This document shows positions 45,203-55,793 of a stretch of DNA of 64,000 nucleotides, piece by piece. This DNA is from Serratia marcescens (GTDB taxonomy: Bacteria > Pseudomonadota > Gammaproteobacteria > Enterobacterales > Enterobacteriaceae). The position numbers and the translations under genes were made by a program. Position 1 is the stretch's first letter. Each line of letters opens with the position of its first letter. Under the pieces are notes generated by a model. The model was not told the DNA's origin, made no database searches, and saw only the letters and a list, made by a program, of their open reading frames with translations. The stretch is taken from NCBI RefSeq assembly GCF_001902635.1, contig NZ_MJAO01000009.1:62001-126000 (forward strand). The letters are read 5' to 3'.

Positions 45203-47137
45203 TTAAACGCGATAACGGCGTGAATATTTTTTACGCCCCGCGTCGATCGGCTCCGGCGACGCGAAAAAGTCGCCCTGCCCGCCGAGGATCCCACGCTCTT
45301 TCAGCGTCTGCCATTCATTGCGCGTGCGCACGCCGGCGGCGAACACCTGAGCGCGCGTGCCCGCACAGGCGCCGGTCAGGCTCTGCACGAACAGCTGATT
45401 CTCGTCCCGCTTATCGATACTCCGCACCAACCCCGGGTGGAGCTTGACGATCTCCACCTGCAACGACTTGATATAGGACGTACTGACCACGGTTAACCCT
45501 GCTTTGGACACCGCAAGACGGCAACCCAGCCCTGACAACAGCCTCAGCACCGGACGCAAACGGTCGATATGTTGACACACATCTGCCTCCGCAAGTTCAA
45601 TCAGAATTCGCCGGCGCTGACTTTTTTCGCACTGCAACAGCGTGTCGCGCAACCAACGCTGGAAAGAGCGCTGCAAAATCGAATCCACGCACAGCGGGAA
45701 CGCCAGGGTTTCCTCAGGCCACAGCGCCAACAGGGGGATGATGCGACTCACCTGTTGACGATCGTAACTCTCCGCCAGCCCCAACTGCTGCACCAGCGGC
45801 ATATACTCCGACGGCAACAATTCCTGAACGCCGTCATAGATCCGGCTCATGATCTCGCGGTGGTGCACCTCGCCTTCCACGGTCACCGCCGGTTTCTGAT
45901 ACAGCCGCGGGCCGCCGCGCGCCAGCACCTGTTCCAGCAGCGTGCGCCACTTGACGCTGCCGCGCCCTTTTTCCGGCACCTGGCTGTCGTACACATACCA
46001 ACCGTTTTCGCCCTGCAGCGTGGCGTGGCGCGTCGCCTGCTCCGCATAGTCGATCACCTGCTCAGTGGTTTGGCCGCTGCGGTACGCCACAATGCCGATG
46101 TGCAGGAAGGCCTCACGGTCGATCAGCGCGGTGGAAGGCAGGGCATCGATGGCGTTGACCAGCTGTGAAGCGATGCCGTCGGCCTCTTTCAGGGTGCGAT
46201 GCGGCAACAACACGGTGAAATCGCTGTGGAAATAGCGCGCCAGCAGCGCCGACGGATAACGCATCACGAAGGTGGAAAGCAAGTTGACCAGCGAATACAT
46301 CAGCTCTTGCACCGCCGCGCTGCCGTGTGTGTCACGCAGGGTGTCGAAATCGGGGAGCCGCACCATCATCACGATGCCGTGCGAACCTTCGTCTTCCAAC
46401 TGAGTGGTCAGTTGGTTATCGAAGAACAAACGGTTGTTCAGGCCGGTTTTGGCATCCTGCGCAGCGAAAGCGCGGATCAACGTATCGACCCGGCTGCGTT
46501 CCTCCCGCGCTTCCGCCAGATCGGCCAGCAAACGATCGAGCGCGCCGCTGACGTTGGCCGGCCATTCGCGCACGTCGCCCTGCATGACGTTTTCGCGTTC
46601 GCCGTTCAAAATGCGCCGCGCGCGGCGCTCCAGGCGATCTTCCCCATCGGCCTGTTCACGCAGCCAACGCAGGCTGAACAACAGGATCACCACCATCACG
46701 ACGATCGACAGCGTCACAGCGGCGGTGGATTGCAGCGTGCGCACATCGCTGGCGAAGGGATCGAGGTAAGTAATGTATAAAATGCTGCCCGGATGCTGCA
46801 GCAGCGGCCGCGAGACCTGCCGGTAGCCGTTCAGCGCATCCCAGGGCACTTTTTTTACCGTCGGCAATTTATAGTCGAGGAGCTTGCTGGTGCCGGCTTC
46901 TACGCTGATCGACACGATGCCGAGCGGGCGCATGACGATCGGCAGCCATTTTTCCTGATCGTGCGGCGATTCGCGCAGCATGGATTGATCGAGCGAGGTG
47001 ACCAGCGAATCAAAGCGGCGCTCCTGACGATCCTGGGTGACGTAAAAGAAGCTGTATGAGCACCCCATCAGCATCAAAAACATCGCCAGCGCGACCAACA
47101 GAGTGATCAATGCAGAGAGTTTGGTGGTAAATCGCAT
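45203..47137 (-). CDS. csrD: CsrD, regulator of CsrB/CsrC sRNA decay
   Basis: 644-residue membrane protein required for RNase E turnover of CsrB/CsrC and so for Csr control. Two membrane segments flank a periplasmic part (SALITLLVALAMFLMLMGCSYSFF; AAVTLSIVVMVVILLFSLRWL), followed by a HAMP-like stretch, a degenerate GGDEF domain (LARYFHSDFTVLLPH in place of GGDEF) and a degenerate EAL domain (VEGEVHHREIMSRIYD, lacking EAL). The lost catalytic motifs are normal for CsrD, which neither makes nor degrades c-di-GMP. Position next to mreB as in E. coli. Confidence 0.95.
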   Translation of the reverse strand: MRFTTKLSALITLLVALAMFLMLMGCSYSFFYVTQDRQERRFDSLVTSLDQSMLRESPHDQEKWLPIVMRPLGIVSISVEAGTSKLLDYKLPTVKKVPWDALNGYRQVSRPLLQHPGSILYITYLDPFASDVRTLQSTAAVTLSIVVMVVILLFSLRWLREQADGEDRLERRARRILNGERENVMQGDVREWPANVSGALDRLLADLAEAREERSRVDTLIRAFAAQDAKTGLNNRLFFDNQLTTQLEDEGSHGIVMMVRLPDFDTLRDTHGSAAVQELMYSLVNLLSTFVMRYPSALLARYFHSDFTVLLPHRTLKEADGIASQLVNAIDALPSTALIDREAFLHIGIVAYRSGQTTEQVIDYAEQATRHATLQGENGWYVYDSQVPEKGRGSVKWRTLLEQVLARGGPRLYQKPAVTVEGEVHHREIMSRIYDGVQELLPSEYMPLVQQLGLAESYDRQQVSRIIPLLALWPEETLAFPLCVDSILQRSFQRWLRDTLLQCEKSQRRRILIELAEADVCQHIDRLRPVLRLLSGLGCRLAVSKAGLTVVSTSYIKSLQVEIVKLHPGLVRSIDKRDENQLFVQSLTGACAGTRAQVFAAGVRTRNEWQTLKERGILGGQGDFFASPEPIDAGRKKYSRRYRV

Positions 47138-47341
47138 CCCTGTGCCTTGTCCGCTATGGTTAAGTGAAAGTTCACCCTTTAGTTAAAAGGGGCCGTCGAA
47201 CCCTAACAAGCCTTGCCGAGGAAAAAAACCGGCAAGCGCCATTTTTGTCCTTTATCAGGGCCTGAGCCGCTTATTATGCATATAGTCAGATAAATGTGAT
47301 TCAGCCATTGATAGAAAAGTGTAAACGAGAGGAAGAGTGAC

Positions 47342-48319
47342 ATGCGTGCACTGTTATTGGAACAACAAGACGACCAAACTCTGGCTCATATCAAAGATAT
47401 CAGCAGCGATCGGTTGCCGGAAGGCGATGTCACCGTCGACATCAACTGGTCCAGCCTTAACTACAAGGATGCGCTGGCGATCACCGGCAAAGGCAAGATC
47501 GTGCGCAACTTCCCGATGGTGCCGGGCATCGACTTCGCCGGCACCGTGCGCCACAGCCGCGACGACCGCTTTAAAGCAGGGCAAAGCGTGGTGCTCACCG
47601 GCTGGGGCGTGGGCGAACACCATTGGGGCGGGCTGGCAGAACAGGCGCGCGTTTCCGGCGAGTGGCTGGTGCCGCTGCCGAACGGCCTGGATGAGCGCAA
47701 GGCCATGATCATCGGTACCGCCGGCTTCACCGCCATGCTGTGCGTAATGGCGCTGGAGGAAGGCGGCGTGCATCCGGACGACGGCGATATTCTGGTCACC
47801 GGCGCCAGCGGCGGCGTGGGCAGTACCGCCATCGCCCTGCTGGCGGCGCTGGGGTATCGGGTAACCGCCATCAGCGGCCGCGACAGCAATACCGAGTACC
47901 TGAAAGCGCTCGGCGCCAAAGAGGTGATGTCGCGCGATGGGTATATCGAAACGCCGCGCCCGCTGGAGAAACAGCTGTGGGCCGGCGCGGTGGACACCGT
48001 CGGCGACAAACTGCTGGCGCGGGTGCTGGCGCAGATGAACTATAACGGCACCGTCGCCGCCTGCGGCCTGGCGGGCGGCTATCAGCTGCCGACCACCGTG
48101 ATGCCGTTCATTCTGCGCAACGTGCGCCTGCAGGGGGTAGATTCGGTGCACACGCCGCTGCATCGCCGCCAAACCGCCTGGGAACGGCTGGCCGGTATTC
48201 TGCCGGACAGCTTCTACCAGCAGGCCACGCACGAAATCCCCCTCGAGCAGGCGCCGGCCGCCGCCGCCGCGCTGTTGAACAACCAAATCACCGGTCGCAC
48301 CCTGGTGAAAATCCGCTGA
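47342..48319 (+). CDS. acuI: AcuI (YhdH), NADPH-dependent acrylyl-CoA reductase
   Basis: 325-residue zinc-free medium-chain dehydrogenase that reduces acrylyl-CoA to propionyl-CoA, removing a toxic electrophile. The cofactor loop is DILVTGASGGVGSTAIALLAALGYRVTAISGRDS (about 149-182), and the substrate-side motif NYKDALAITGKGKIVRNFPMVPGIDFAGTV is typical. ATG at 47342 follows GAGGAAGAG. A hairpin CCCCCCG-GCAA-CGGGGGG follows the stop without a T run. Confidence 0.94.
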   Translation: MRALLLEQQDDQTLAHIKDISSDRLPEGDVTVDINWSSLNYKDALAITGKGKIVRNFPMVPGIDFAGTVRHSRDDRFKAGQSVVLTGWGVGEHHWGGLAEQARVSGEWLVPLPNGLDERKAMIIGTAGFTAMLCVMALEEGGVHPDDGDILVTGASGGVGSTAIALLAALGYRVTAISGRDSNTEYLKALGAKEVMSRDGYIETPRPLEKQLWAGAVDTVGDKLLARVLAQMNYNGTVAACGLAGGYQLPTTVMPFILRNVRLQGVDSVHTPLHRRQTAWERLAGILPDSFYQQATHEIPLEQAPAAAAALLNNQITGRTLVKIR

Positions 48320-48475
48320 CGTTCGCCCCCCGGCAACGGGGGGATCGCCCGCTCTGCGAAATTTCATATTTTCCCGCGCCCCCTCGCTTCCGACCGGCTT
48401 TAGCGCCATGCTTATTTCATAGATACCCGTTAGCTGCTCGCCGGGCGGCGGGAATCCGTCGCAGAGGACATAAGC

Positions 48476-49477
48476 ATGAACAAACACCCCAAGTTGACCG
48501 AGGCCGACGTCACGCCGGAGAGCGTGTTCCACCAGCGGCGCAAGGTGCTGCAGGCGCTCGGCATCACCGCCGCTTCACTGGCGCTGCCCACCGGCGCGCG
48601 GGCGGATCTGCTGTCGTGGTTCAAGGGCAACGATCGCCCCAAGGCCCCGCCGGGCAAAGCGCTGACATTCAGCAAACCGGCCGCCTGGCAGGCTCAACTG
48701 GCGATGACGCCGGAAGACAAGGTCACCGGTTACAACAACTTCTATGAGTTCGGCCTCGACAAGGCCGACCCGGCCGCCAACGCCGGCGGCTTGAAGACTG
48801 AAGGCTGGAAAGTGCGTATCGACGGCGAAGTGGCAAAACCGATGACGCTGGATATCGACGATCTGATGAAGCGTTTCCCGCTGGAACAACGCATTTACCG
48901 CATGCGCTGCGTCGAGGCCTGGTCGATGGTGGTGCCGTGGATCGGCTTCGCGCTCAGCAAGCTGCTCAAGCTGGCCGAACCGAACAGCAACGCGCGCTAT
49001 GTGGCCTTCCAGACGCTGTACGATCCGGAGCAGATGCCCGGCCAGAAAGATCGCTTTATCGGCGGCGGCCTGAAATATCCCTACGTCGAAGGGCTGCGTC
49101 TGGACGAGGCAATGCACCCGTTGGCGCTGCTGACTGTCGGCGTGTACGGCAAAACCCTGCCGCCGCAAAACGGCGCGCCGCTGCGGCTGATCACGCCGTG
49201 GAAATACGGCTTCAAAGGCATCAAATCGATCGTGCATATCCGTTTGGTACGCGATCAGCCGCCGACCACCTGGAACCTCTCTGCGCCAAACGAATACGGG
49301 TTTTACGCCAACGTGAATCCGCACGTCGATCATCCGCGCTGGTCACAGGCCACCGAGCGATTCATCGGCTCCGGCGGCATTCTCGACGTCAAACGCCAAC
49401 CAACGCTGCTGTTCAACGGCTATGCCGATCAGGTGGCGTCGCTGTATCGCGGCCTGGATCTGCGGGAGAATTTCTAA
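48476..49477 (+). CDS. msrP: MsrP (YedY), periplasmic molybdopterin methionine sulfoxide reductase
   Basis: 333-residue catalytic subunit that repairs oxidised methionine in envelope proteins. A Tat signal is seen near residues 20-43 ([24 protein letters not shown]), needed to export the folded molybdenum enzyme. The molybdenum-ligating Cys is in [15 protein letters not shown] (near 144). It is immediately followed by msrQ, whose GTG start directly abuts the stop codon. E. coli has this pair at another locus, so this linkage differs. Confidence 0.95.
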   Translation: MNKHPKLTEADVTPESVFHQRRKVLQALGITAASLALPTGARADLLSWFKGNDRPKAPPGKALTFSKPAAWQAQLAMTPEDKVTGYNNFYEFGLDKADPAANAGGLKTEGWKVRIDGEVAKPMTLDIDDLMKRFPLEQRIYRMRCVEAWSMVVPWIGFALSKLLKLAEPNSNARYVAFQTLYDPEQMPGQKDRFIGGGLKYPYVEGLRLDEAMHPLALLTVGVYGKTLPPQNGAPLRLITPWKYGFKGIKSIVHIRLVRDQPPTTWNLSAPNEYGFYANVNPHVDHPRWSQATERFIGSGGILDVKRQPTLLFNGYADQVASLYRGLDLRENF

Positions 49478-50077
49478 GTGCGCCTGACGCCTGTTCATAT
49501 CAAATGGCTGAAAGCCGCCCTGCATCTGGCGGCGTTTCTGCCCTTTCTCTGGTTGCTGCTGGCGGTGGATCAAGGCTGGTTCAGCGCCGATCCGGCCAAG
49601 GACATCCAGCACTTTACCGGCAGAATGACGCTAAAACTGCTGCTGGCCACGCTGATGATCGCCCCGCTGGCGCGCTACGCCCGCCAGCCGCTGCTGATCC
49701 GCTGCCGCCGCCTGGTGGGGCTGTGGTGCTTTGCCTGGGGTACGCTGCACCTGATAAGCTACTCCACGCTGGAACTGGGGCTGAGCAATCTCGGCCTGCT
49801 GGGCAGCGAGTTGGTAAACCGGCCCTATCTGACGCTCGGCATCCTTACCTGGCTGATCCTGCTGGCGCTGGCGGCCACCTCGACGCTGTGGGCGATGCGC
49901 AAACTGGGCGCCAAATGGCAAACCTTGCATAACTTCGTCTATCTGGCGGCGATCCTCGCACCCATCCACTATTTGTGGTCGGTCAAAACATTCTCGCCGC
50001 AGCCGTTCATTTATGCGCTGGTGGCGGTGGCGCTGTTGGGGCTGCGTTACAAGAAATTCCGCGCCTGGTGGCGCTGA
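49478..50077 (+). CDS. msrQ: MsrQ (YedZ), heme-binding membrane subunit
   Basis: 199-residue membrane protein with six predicted helices that delivers electrons from quinol/flavin to MsrP through heme b. Conserved His-bearing helices: [43 protein letters not shown]. Start is GTG, directly following the msrP stop (TAAGTG), implying coupling. Followed by a hairpin at 50088-50120. Confidence 0.93.
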   Translation: MRLTPVHIKWLKAALHLAAFLPFLWLLLAVDQGWFSADPAKDIQHFTGRMTLKLLLATLMIAPLARYARQPLLIRCRRLVGLWCFAWGTLHLISYSTLELGLSNLGLLGSELVNRPYLTLGILTWLILLALAATSTLWAMRKLGAKWQTLHNFVYLAAILAPIHYLWSVKTFSPQPFIYALVAVALLGLRYKKFRAWWR

Positions 50078-50087
50078 AGCGCGGGCC

Positions 50088-50137
50088 GGCACGCGTCATT
50101 GCCGTTGAAAAACGCGTGCCGCCGGCGGGAACTTTTT
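50088..50137 (+). terminator. Probable msrPQ terminator
   Basis: Stem GGCACGCGT (50088-50096) with ACGCGTGCC (50112-50120). A T run (CTTTTTCTG) lies about 12 bp after it, so termination is plausible but not canonical. Confidence 0.5.
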
Positions 50138-50364
50138 CTGTGTTCCAGCGCTCATATTCCTGTCACGGATCCCCCAGATCGTCGATTTGGGGTTGAATAT
50201 CTTCGCTGATAAGACCAGTATTTAGCTGCGAATTGCTACGATATCGTTATAATGCCCGACCTTGTTTCTGTTCTCAGGGTGAATTTTCCCCTTAACAGGT
50301 GACAAATCGGTAACATCGGGTTATTTTCTACGATGATGGTTTTATTGCCGGAGATACCAGCACA

Positions 50365-50817
50365 ATGGCGGATAAGTTTCACATTTTGCTTCTGAACGGC
50401 CCCAATCTCAATCTGCTGGGGACGCGTGAGCCGGAGAAGTACGGCAGCACGACGCTGACAGAGATTGTTAACGGATTGGAAAACCAGGCATCCGCATTGG
50501 ATATTACCCTGAGCCATCTGCAGTCCAACGCCGAGCATCAGCTGATCGATCGCATCCATCAGGCGCGCGGCAATACCGATTTCATTCTGATAAACCCGGC
50601 GGCGTTCACGCACACCAGCGTGGCGCTGCGCGATGCGTTGCTGGCGGTGCAGATCCCGTTTATCGAGATCCACCTGTCCAACGTGCATGCCCGCGAACCT
50701 TTCCGCCATCACTCTTACCTCTCAGACGTAGCGGTAGGCGTGATTTGCGGCCTCGGCGCGGATGGCTACGCTTTCGCTTTACAGGCAGCGGTTAACCGTC
50801 TGTCGAAAACCCACTAA
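50365..50817 (+). CDS. aroQ: AroQ, type II 3-dehydroquinate dehydratase
   Basis: 150-residue shikimate pathway enzyme (dodecameric flavodoxin-like fold). Active-site loop [22 protein letters not shown] with the catalytic Tyr (near 28) and Arg; [17 protein letters not shown]; and [32 protein letters not shown] with the catalytic His. E. coli lacks this type at its accBC locus in some strains, but Yersinia and Serratia have it before accB. A TATAAT at 50248-50253 upstream may be its -10. Confidence 0.95.
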   Translation: MADKFHILLLNGPNLNLLGTREPEKYGSTTLTEIVNGLENQASALDITLSHLQSNAEHQLIDRIHQARGNTDFILINPAAFTHTSVALRDALLAVQIPFIEIHLSNVHAREPFRHHSYLSDVAVGVICGLGADGYAFALQAAVNRLSKTH

Positions 50818-50850
50818 TTGCTCCACAAAATAGAGTACGGAATCACACTC

Positions 50851-51315
50851 ATGGATATTCGTAAAATCAAGAAACTGATCGAACTGGTTGAAGAATCAGG
50901 CATTTCTGAACTGGAAATCTCTGAAGGCGAAGAATCGGTTCGCATCAGCCGTGCCGCACCGGCGCAGGCTTATCCCGTCATGCAACAGGCATACGCGATG
51001 CCGGCACAGCAGCCTGCCCTGGCTACCGCCGTTGCCAGCGCGCCTGCCGCAGAAGCTTCTGCAGCACCGGCGGCCATGAGTGGCCACGTCGTTCGTTCTC
51101 CAATGGTAGGCACCTTCTACCGCACCCCAAGCCCGGACGCGAAAGCCTTCGTGGAAGTGGGCCAGAAAGTGAACGCCGGCGACACCCTGTGCATCGTTGA
51201 AGCCATGAAAATGATGAACCAGATCGAAGCGGACAAGTCCGGCGTCGTGAAAGCCATCCTGGTGGAAAACGGCCAGCCGGTCGAATATGACGAGCCGCTG
51301 GTCGTCATCGAATAA
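50851..51315 (+). CDS. accB: AccB, biotin carboxyl carrier protein
   Basis: 154-residue subunit of acetyl-CoA carboxylase. The N-terminal helix [23 protein letters not shown] is followed by an Ala/Pro-rich linker (about 40-77) and the biotinyl domain; biotin is attached to the Lys of [14 protein letters not shown] (near 120). The ATG at 50851 is chosen over an earlier frame start. accC follows 12 bp downstream. Confidence 0.97.
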   Translation: MDIRKIKKLIELVEESGISELEISEGEESVRISRAAPAQAYPVMQQAYAMPAQQPALATAVASAPAAEASAAPAAMSGHVVRSPMVGTFYRTPSPDAKAFVEVGQKVNAGDTLCIVEAMKMMNQIEADKSGVVKAILVENGQPVEYDEPLVVIE

Positions 51316-51327
51316 CGAGGCGCCCCC

Positions 51328-52677
51328 ATGCTTGATAAAATTGTTATCGCCAACCGCGGCGAGATCGCGCTTCGCATCCTGCGTGCCTGTAAAGAACTGG
51401 GCATCAAGACCGTTGCGGTTCACTCCGCGGCCGACCGCGATCTGAAACACGTACTGCTGGCAGACGAGACCGTCTGCATCGGCCCTGCGCCATCGGTAAA
51501 AAGCTACCTGAACATCCCGGCCATCATCTCTGCGGCAGAAATCACCGGCGCAGTAGCGATCCACCCGGGCTACGGCTTCCTGTCCGAAAACGCCGACTTC
51601 GCCGAGCAGGTTGAACGCTCCGGTTTCATCTTCATCGGCCCGAAAGCCGAAACCATCCGCCTGATGGGCGACAAGGTTTCCGCGATCAACGCCATGAAGA
51701 AAGCCGGCGTGCCATGCGTACCTGGCTCCGACGGCCCGCTGACCGAAGACATGGATAAAAACCGTGCCTTCGCCAAGCGCATCGGTTATCCGGTGATCAT
51801 CAAGGCTTCCGGCGGCGGCGGCGGCCGCGGCATGCGCGTCGTGCGCAGCGACAAAGACCTTGAGCAGTCCATCAACATGACGAAAGCGGAAGCCAAAGCG
51901 GCTTTCAACAACGACATGGTGTACATGGAAAAATTCCTGGAGAATCCGCGTCACATCGAGATTCAGGTATTGGCCGACGGCCAGGGCAACGCCATCTATC
52001 TGGCCGAGCGCGACTGCTCCATGCAGCGCCGCCACCAGAAAGTGGTCGAAGAAGCGCCGGCGCCGGGCATCACCAGCGAAATGCGCCGCTACATCGGCGA
52101 GCGCTGCTCGAAAGCCTGTGTGGAAATCGGCTACCGCGGCGCGGGCACCTTCGAATTCCTGTATGAAAACGGCGAGTTCTATTTCATCGAAATGAACACC
52201 CGTATTCAGGTGGAACACCCGGTTACCGAAATGATCACCGGCGTGGATCTGATCAAAGAGCAGCTGCGTATCGCTGCCGGTCAGCCGCTGTCGATCAAAC
52301 AGGAAGAAGTGAAGATCCACGGCCACGCGGTAGAATGCCGTATCAACGCCGAAGATCCGAACACCTTCCTGCCGAGCCCAGGCAAGATCACCCGCTTCCA
52401 CGCGCCAGGCGGTTTCGGCGTGCGTTGGGAATCTCATATCTACGCCGGTTATACCGTACCGCCGTACTATGACTCCATGATCGGCAAACTGATCACCTTC
52501 GGCGAAAACCGTGACGTGGCCATTGCCCGCATGAAAAACGCCCTGGCTGAACTGATCATCGACGGCATCAAAACCAACGTTGAGCTGCAGCAGAAGATCA
52601 TGAGCGACGAAAACTTCCAGCACGGTGGCACCAACATCCACTATCTGGAGAAGAAGCTGGGTCTGCAGGAAACCTAA
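51328..52677 (+). CDS. accC: AccC, biotin carboxylase
   Basis: 449-residue ATP-grasp enzyme that carboxylates biotin on AccB, the first half of the malonyl-CoA reaction. N-terminal [26 protein letters not shown]; glycine-rich ATP loop [16 protein letters not shown] (near 160-170); catalytic [19 protein letters not shown] (near 287-305). A clear terminator follows. Confidence 0.98.
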   Translation: MLDKIVIANRGEIALRILRACKELGIKTVAVHSAADRDLKHVLLADETVCIGPAPSVKSYLNIPAIISAAEITGAVAIHPGYGFLSENADFAEQVERSGFIFIGPKAETIRLMGDKVSAINAMKKAGVPCVPGSDGPLTEDMDKNRAFAKRIGYPVIIKASGGGGGRGMRVVRSDKDLEQSINMTKAEAKAAFNNDMVYMEKFLENPRHIEIQVLADGQGNAIYLAERDCSMQRRHQKVVEEAPAPGITSEMRRYIGERCSKACVEIGYRGAGTFEFLYENGEFYFIEMNTRIQVEHPVTEMITGVDLIKEQLRIAAGQPLSIKQEEVKIHGHAVECRINAEDPNTFLPSPGKITRFHAPGGFGVRWESHIYAGYTVPPYYDSMIGKLITFGENRDVAIARMKNALAELIIDGIKTNVELQQKIMSDENFQHGGTNIHYLEKKLGLQET

Positions 52678-52702
52678 GGCAGGCACGCAGCATCGTCTGA
52701 TG

Positions 52703-52731
52703 AAAGGCCGGTTAATCACCGGCCTTTTTCT
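52703..52731 (+). terminator. accBC terminator
   Basis: Perfect stem AAAGGCCGG (52703-52711) with CCGGCCTTT (52719-52727), loop TTAATCA, in a T-rich 3' end (TTTTTCTTTT). A good Rho-independent terminator after accC. Confidence 0.9.
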
Positions 52732-52829
52732 TTTGTGCTGCCGCCAGTAACGGCTTGGCAAAACGCCGTCATGCCGTAAAATTCCCTACCTTTGATGAAT
52801 CCATCACCGTAAACCTATGGGAGACACGG

Positions 52830-53072
52830 ATGGACAAACGTTTTATCCAGGCGCACCGCGAAGCGCGCTGGGCGCTGGGGCTGACGCTGCTCTACCTGCT
52901 GGCCTGGGGGCTGGCGGCCTACCTGCCGGACAGCGCTATCGGCGTCACCGGCCTGCCGCACTGGTTCGAAATGGCCTGCCTGCTGGTGCCACTGCTGTTC
53001 ATCGGCCTGTGCTGGCTGATGGTGCGCACGGTGTTCCGCGACATTTCGCTGGAGGATCGCGATGCAAACTGA
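52830..53072 (+). CDS. yhdT: YhdT, small membrane protein of the panF operon
   Basis: 80-residue protein with two membrane helices (LGLTLLYLLAWGLAAYL; FEMACLLVPLLFIGLCWLMVRTVF). It corresponds to E. coli YhdT, a DUF997 protein always next to panF. Its stop overlaps the panF start by 11 bp. ATG 52830 follows GGGAGACACGG. Possibly an accessory subunit of the PanF symporter; not proven. Confidence 0.92.
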   Translation: MDKRFIQAHREARWALGLTLLYLLAWGLAAYLPDSAIGVTGLPHWFEMACLLVPLLFIGLCWLMVRTVFRDISLEDRDAN

Positions 53073-54507
53073 AGTGATCGTGCCGCTGGTCGCCTACCTG
53101 CTGCTGGTGTTCGGCCTGTCGGTGTACGCCTATCGCCGCCGCCAGAACGGGAATTTCCTCAGTGAATACTTCCTCGGCAACCGCTCGATGGGCGGCTTTG
53201 TGCTGGCGATGACCCTGACCGCCACCTACATCAGCGCCAGTTCGTTTATCGGCGGGCCCGGCGCCGCCTACAAATACGGCCTGGGTTGGGTGCTGCTGGC
53301 GATGATCCAACTGCCGGCGGTGTGGCTGTCGCTCGGCGTGCTGGGCAAGAAATTCGCCATCCTGGCGCGGCGCTACAACGCCATCACCCTCAATGACATG
53401 CTGTATGGCCGCTACCAGAGCCGCCTGCTGGTGTGGCTGGCCAGCCTCAGCCTGCTGGTGGCGTTCCTCGGCGCCATGACGGTGCAGTTTATCGGCGGCG
53501 CCCGCTTGCTGGAAACCGCCGCCGGTATCCCCTACGACACCGGCCTGCTGATCTTCGGCATCAGCATCGCGCTGTACACCGCCTTCGGCGGCTTCCGCGC
53601 CAGCGTGCTGAACGACGCCATGCAGGGGCTGGTGATGCTGCTCGGCACCGTACTGCTGCTGGTAGCGGTGATCCACGCCGCTGGCGGACTGGACAGCGCG
53701 GTGAGCAAGCTGCAGCAGATCGATCCGGCGCTGGTGTCGCCGCAGGGCGGCGATCAGATCCTCAGCCTGCCGTTTATGGCGTCGTTCTGGATCCTGGTGT
53801 GCTTCGGGGTGATCGGCCTGCCGCACACCGCCGTGCGCTGCATCTCCTACAAAGACAGCAAAGCGGTGCATCGCGGCATTCTGCTCGGCACCGTGGTGGT
53901 GGCGGTGCTGATGTTCGGCATGCACCTGGCCGGCGCGCTCGGCCGCGCGGTGTTGCCGGATCTCAAGATCCCCGATCAGGTGATCCCGACGCTGATGATC
54001 ACCGTGCTGCCGCCTTACGCCGCCGGCATCTTTTTGGCGGCACCGATGGCGGCGATCATGTCGACCATCAACGCCCAACTGCTGCAATCCTCCGCCACCA
54101 TCGTCAAGGATCTTTACCTTGGCGTGCGGCCGCAGCAGATCCACAACGAGCGCTTGATCAAGCGCTTCTCCAGCCTGACCACGCTGATCCTTGGCCTGCT
54201 GGTGCTGCTGGCGGCCTGGCGGCCGCCGGAGATGATCATCTGGCTTAACCTGCTGGCTTTCGGCGGACTGGAGGCGGTGTTCCTGTGGCCGCTGGTGCTG
54301 GGCCTGTACTGGGAGCGCGCCAATGCTCAGGGAGCGCTTAGCTCAATGGCGTCGGGTGCGGTATGCTATACGCTATTGGCCAGCTTCAACCTGCAACCGG
54401 CAGGGCTGCATCCTATCGTGCCTTCGCTGTTGCTCAGCCTGTTGGCGTTTTATCTCGGTAACGTCGTCGGCGAAAAGCGTCGGGCGGCGTCATCATTACC
54501 CTCTTGA
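53062..54507 (+). CDS. panF: PanF, sodium/pantothenate symporter
   Basis: 481-residue member of the sodium:solute symporter family, bringing in pantothenate for CoA synthesis. About 13 membrane segments; family signatures [37 protein letters not shown] and [22 protein letters not shown] are visible. It overlaps yhdT, and its stop is 11 bp before prmA. Confidence 0.95.
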   Translation: MQTEVIVPLVAYLLLVFGLSVYAYRRRQNGNFLSEYFLGNRSMGGFVLAMTLTATYISASSFIGGPGAAYKYGLGWVLLAMIQLPAVWLSLGVLGKKFAILARRYNAITLNDMLYGRYQSRLLVWLASLSLLVAFLGAMTVQFIGGARLLETAAGIPYDTGLLIFGISIALYTAFGGFRASVLNDAMQGLVMLLGTVLLLVAVIHAAGGLDSAVSKLQQIDPALVSPQGGDQILSLPFMASFWILVCFGVIGLPHTAVRCISYKDSKAVHRGILLGTVVVAVLMFGMHLAGALGRAVLPDLKIPDQVIPTLMITVLPPYAAGIFLAAPMAAIMSTINAQLLQSSATIVKDLYLGVRPQQIHNERLIKRFSSLTTLILGLLVLLAAWRPPEMIIWLNLLAFGGLEAVFLWPLVLGLYWERANAQGALSSMASGAVCYTLLASFNLQPAGLHPIVPSLLLSLLAFYLGNVVGEKRRAASSLPS

Positions 54508-54518
54508 AGAGAATTGCT

Positions 54519-55400
54519 ATGCCTTGGATCCAACTCAAACTGAATACCACCGGCAGCCAGGCGGAAGACCTGAGCGACGCGCTGGTGGAAAGCGGCGCCG
54601 TGTCGGTGACCTTTCAGGACACCCACGACAACCCGGTGTTCGAACCGCTGCCGGGTGAAACCCTGCTGTGGGGCGATACCGATGTGATCGGTCTGTACGA
54701 CGCCGAAACCGATATGGCCGAGGTGGTGGCGATGCTGGAACAGCACCCGCTGCTGGGCGTCGGTTTCCGCCACAAGATAGAACAGCTGGAAGACAAGGAC
54801 TGGGAACGCGAGTGGATGGACAACTTCCACCCGATGCGTTTCGGCGATCGCCTGTGGATCTGCCCGAGCTGGCGTGACGTGCCGGATCCCGACGCGGTCA
54901 ACGTGATGCTCGATCCGGGCCTGGCGTTCGGCACCGGCACCCACCCGACCACCGCGCTGTGCCTGCAGTGGCTGGACGGCCTCGATCTGGCCGGCAAAAC
55001 CATCATCGACTTCGGTTGCGGTTCCGGCATCCTGGCAATCGCCGCGCTGAAGCTCGGTGCAGCGCGCGCTATCGGCATCGACATCGATCCCCAGGCCATT
55101 CAGGCCAGCCGCGACAACGCGCAGCGTAACGGCGTTTCAGAGCGTCTGGAGCTGTATCTGCCGAAAGACCAGCCGGCGGACCTGCAGGCGGACGTGGTAG
55201 TCGCCAACATCCTCGCCGGCCCGCTGCGCGAGCTGGCGCCGCTGATCGGCTGCCTGCCGAAGGCCGGCGGCCATCTGGGGCTGTCCGGCGTACTGGCCAG
55301 CCAGGCGAGCAGCGTGGCGGAAGCCTACGAAGAGAAATTCACGCTCGACCCGGTCGCTGAGCGTGAAGAGTGGTGCCGCATCACCGGTCGCCGCAAGTAA
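54519..55400 (+). CDS. prmA: PrmA, ribosomal protein L11 methyltransferase
   Basis: 293-residue SAM-dependent enzyme that trimethylates L11. The N-terminal ferredoxin-like substrate domain ([22 protein letters not shown]) is followed by the methyltransferase domain with the SAM loop [31 protein letters not shown] (about 162-192) and the NPPY-equivalent [13 protein letters not shown] 54519 follows GAAGAG. A strong terminator follows the stop. Confidence 0.97.
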   Translation: MPWIQLKLNTTGSQAEDLSDALVESGAVSVTFQDTHDNPVFEPLPGETLLWGDTDVIGLYDAETDMAEVVAMLEQHPLLGVGFRHKIEQLEDKDWEREWMDNFHPMRFGDRLWICPSWRDVPDPDAVNVMLDPGLAFGTGTHPTTALCLQWLDGLDLAGKTIIDFGCGSGILAIAALKLGAARAIGIDIDPQAIQASRDNAQRNGVSERLELYLPKDQPADLQADVVVANILAGPLRELAPLIGCLPKAGGHLGLSGVLASQASSVAEAYEEKFTLDPVAEREEWCRITGRRK

Positions 55401-55423
55401 GCGTCACGACATGTCGCCCTGTG

Positions 55424-55455
55424 ATCCACCGGCCATTCGCCGGTGGATTTTTTTT
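55424..55455 (+). terminator. prmA terminator
   Basis: Perfect 10-bp stem ATCCACCGGC (55424-55433) with GCCGGTGGAT (55439-55448), loop CATTC, followed by seven T. Canonical Rho-independent terminator. Confidence 0.93.
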
Positions 55456-55726
55456 GCCTGACGATCGGCCCACGGGCGACACAAAATTTTATGCACTTTT
55501 TCGCCGTTCGGCGACGGATCGCCCTGACAGAGCGCCTTCCAGGCAGGCTATCCCGGCAAAAATAACGGGTGAATGCAGATAATATCCTGCACAAAGGCGA
55601 ATATTTTGGCGCACACAAAATAAGCACTTTTCGTCAACTCATTGTAAAATATATACAATATTTTTATGAATCGCCGCATAGCGCATTTTTCGTCCTAATA
55701 TCGGGCCAATTGGTTAAAGTTTGGCC

Positions 55727-55766
55727 TTTCATCTCGACGCAAAAATGCGTAATATACGCGCCCTTG
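55727..55766 (+). promoter_or_regulatory. dusB-fis promoter
   Basis: TTTCAT (55727-55732), 17 bp, TAATAT (55750-55755), then a GC-rich discriminator CGCGCCC. This arrangement fits the growth-rate- and stringent-controlled fis promoter of enterics. Upstream (55640-55700) is AT-rich with an imperfect palindrome ATTGTA-N7-TACAAT, suitable as UP-element or Fis/CRP target region. It lies 39 bp before dusB. Confidence 0.65.
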
Positions 55767-55793
55767 CGGACACAGTATGGTCACTCTTTGTCT

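Noticed and set aside
50896-52761. 621-codon open frame on the minus strand
   Set aside because: Antisense to accB and accC, which are certain genes; shadow composition.
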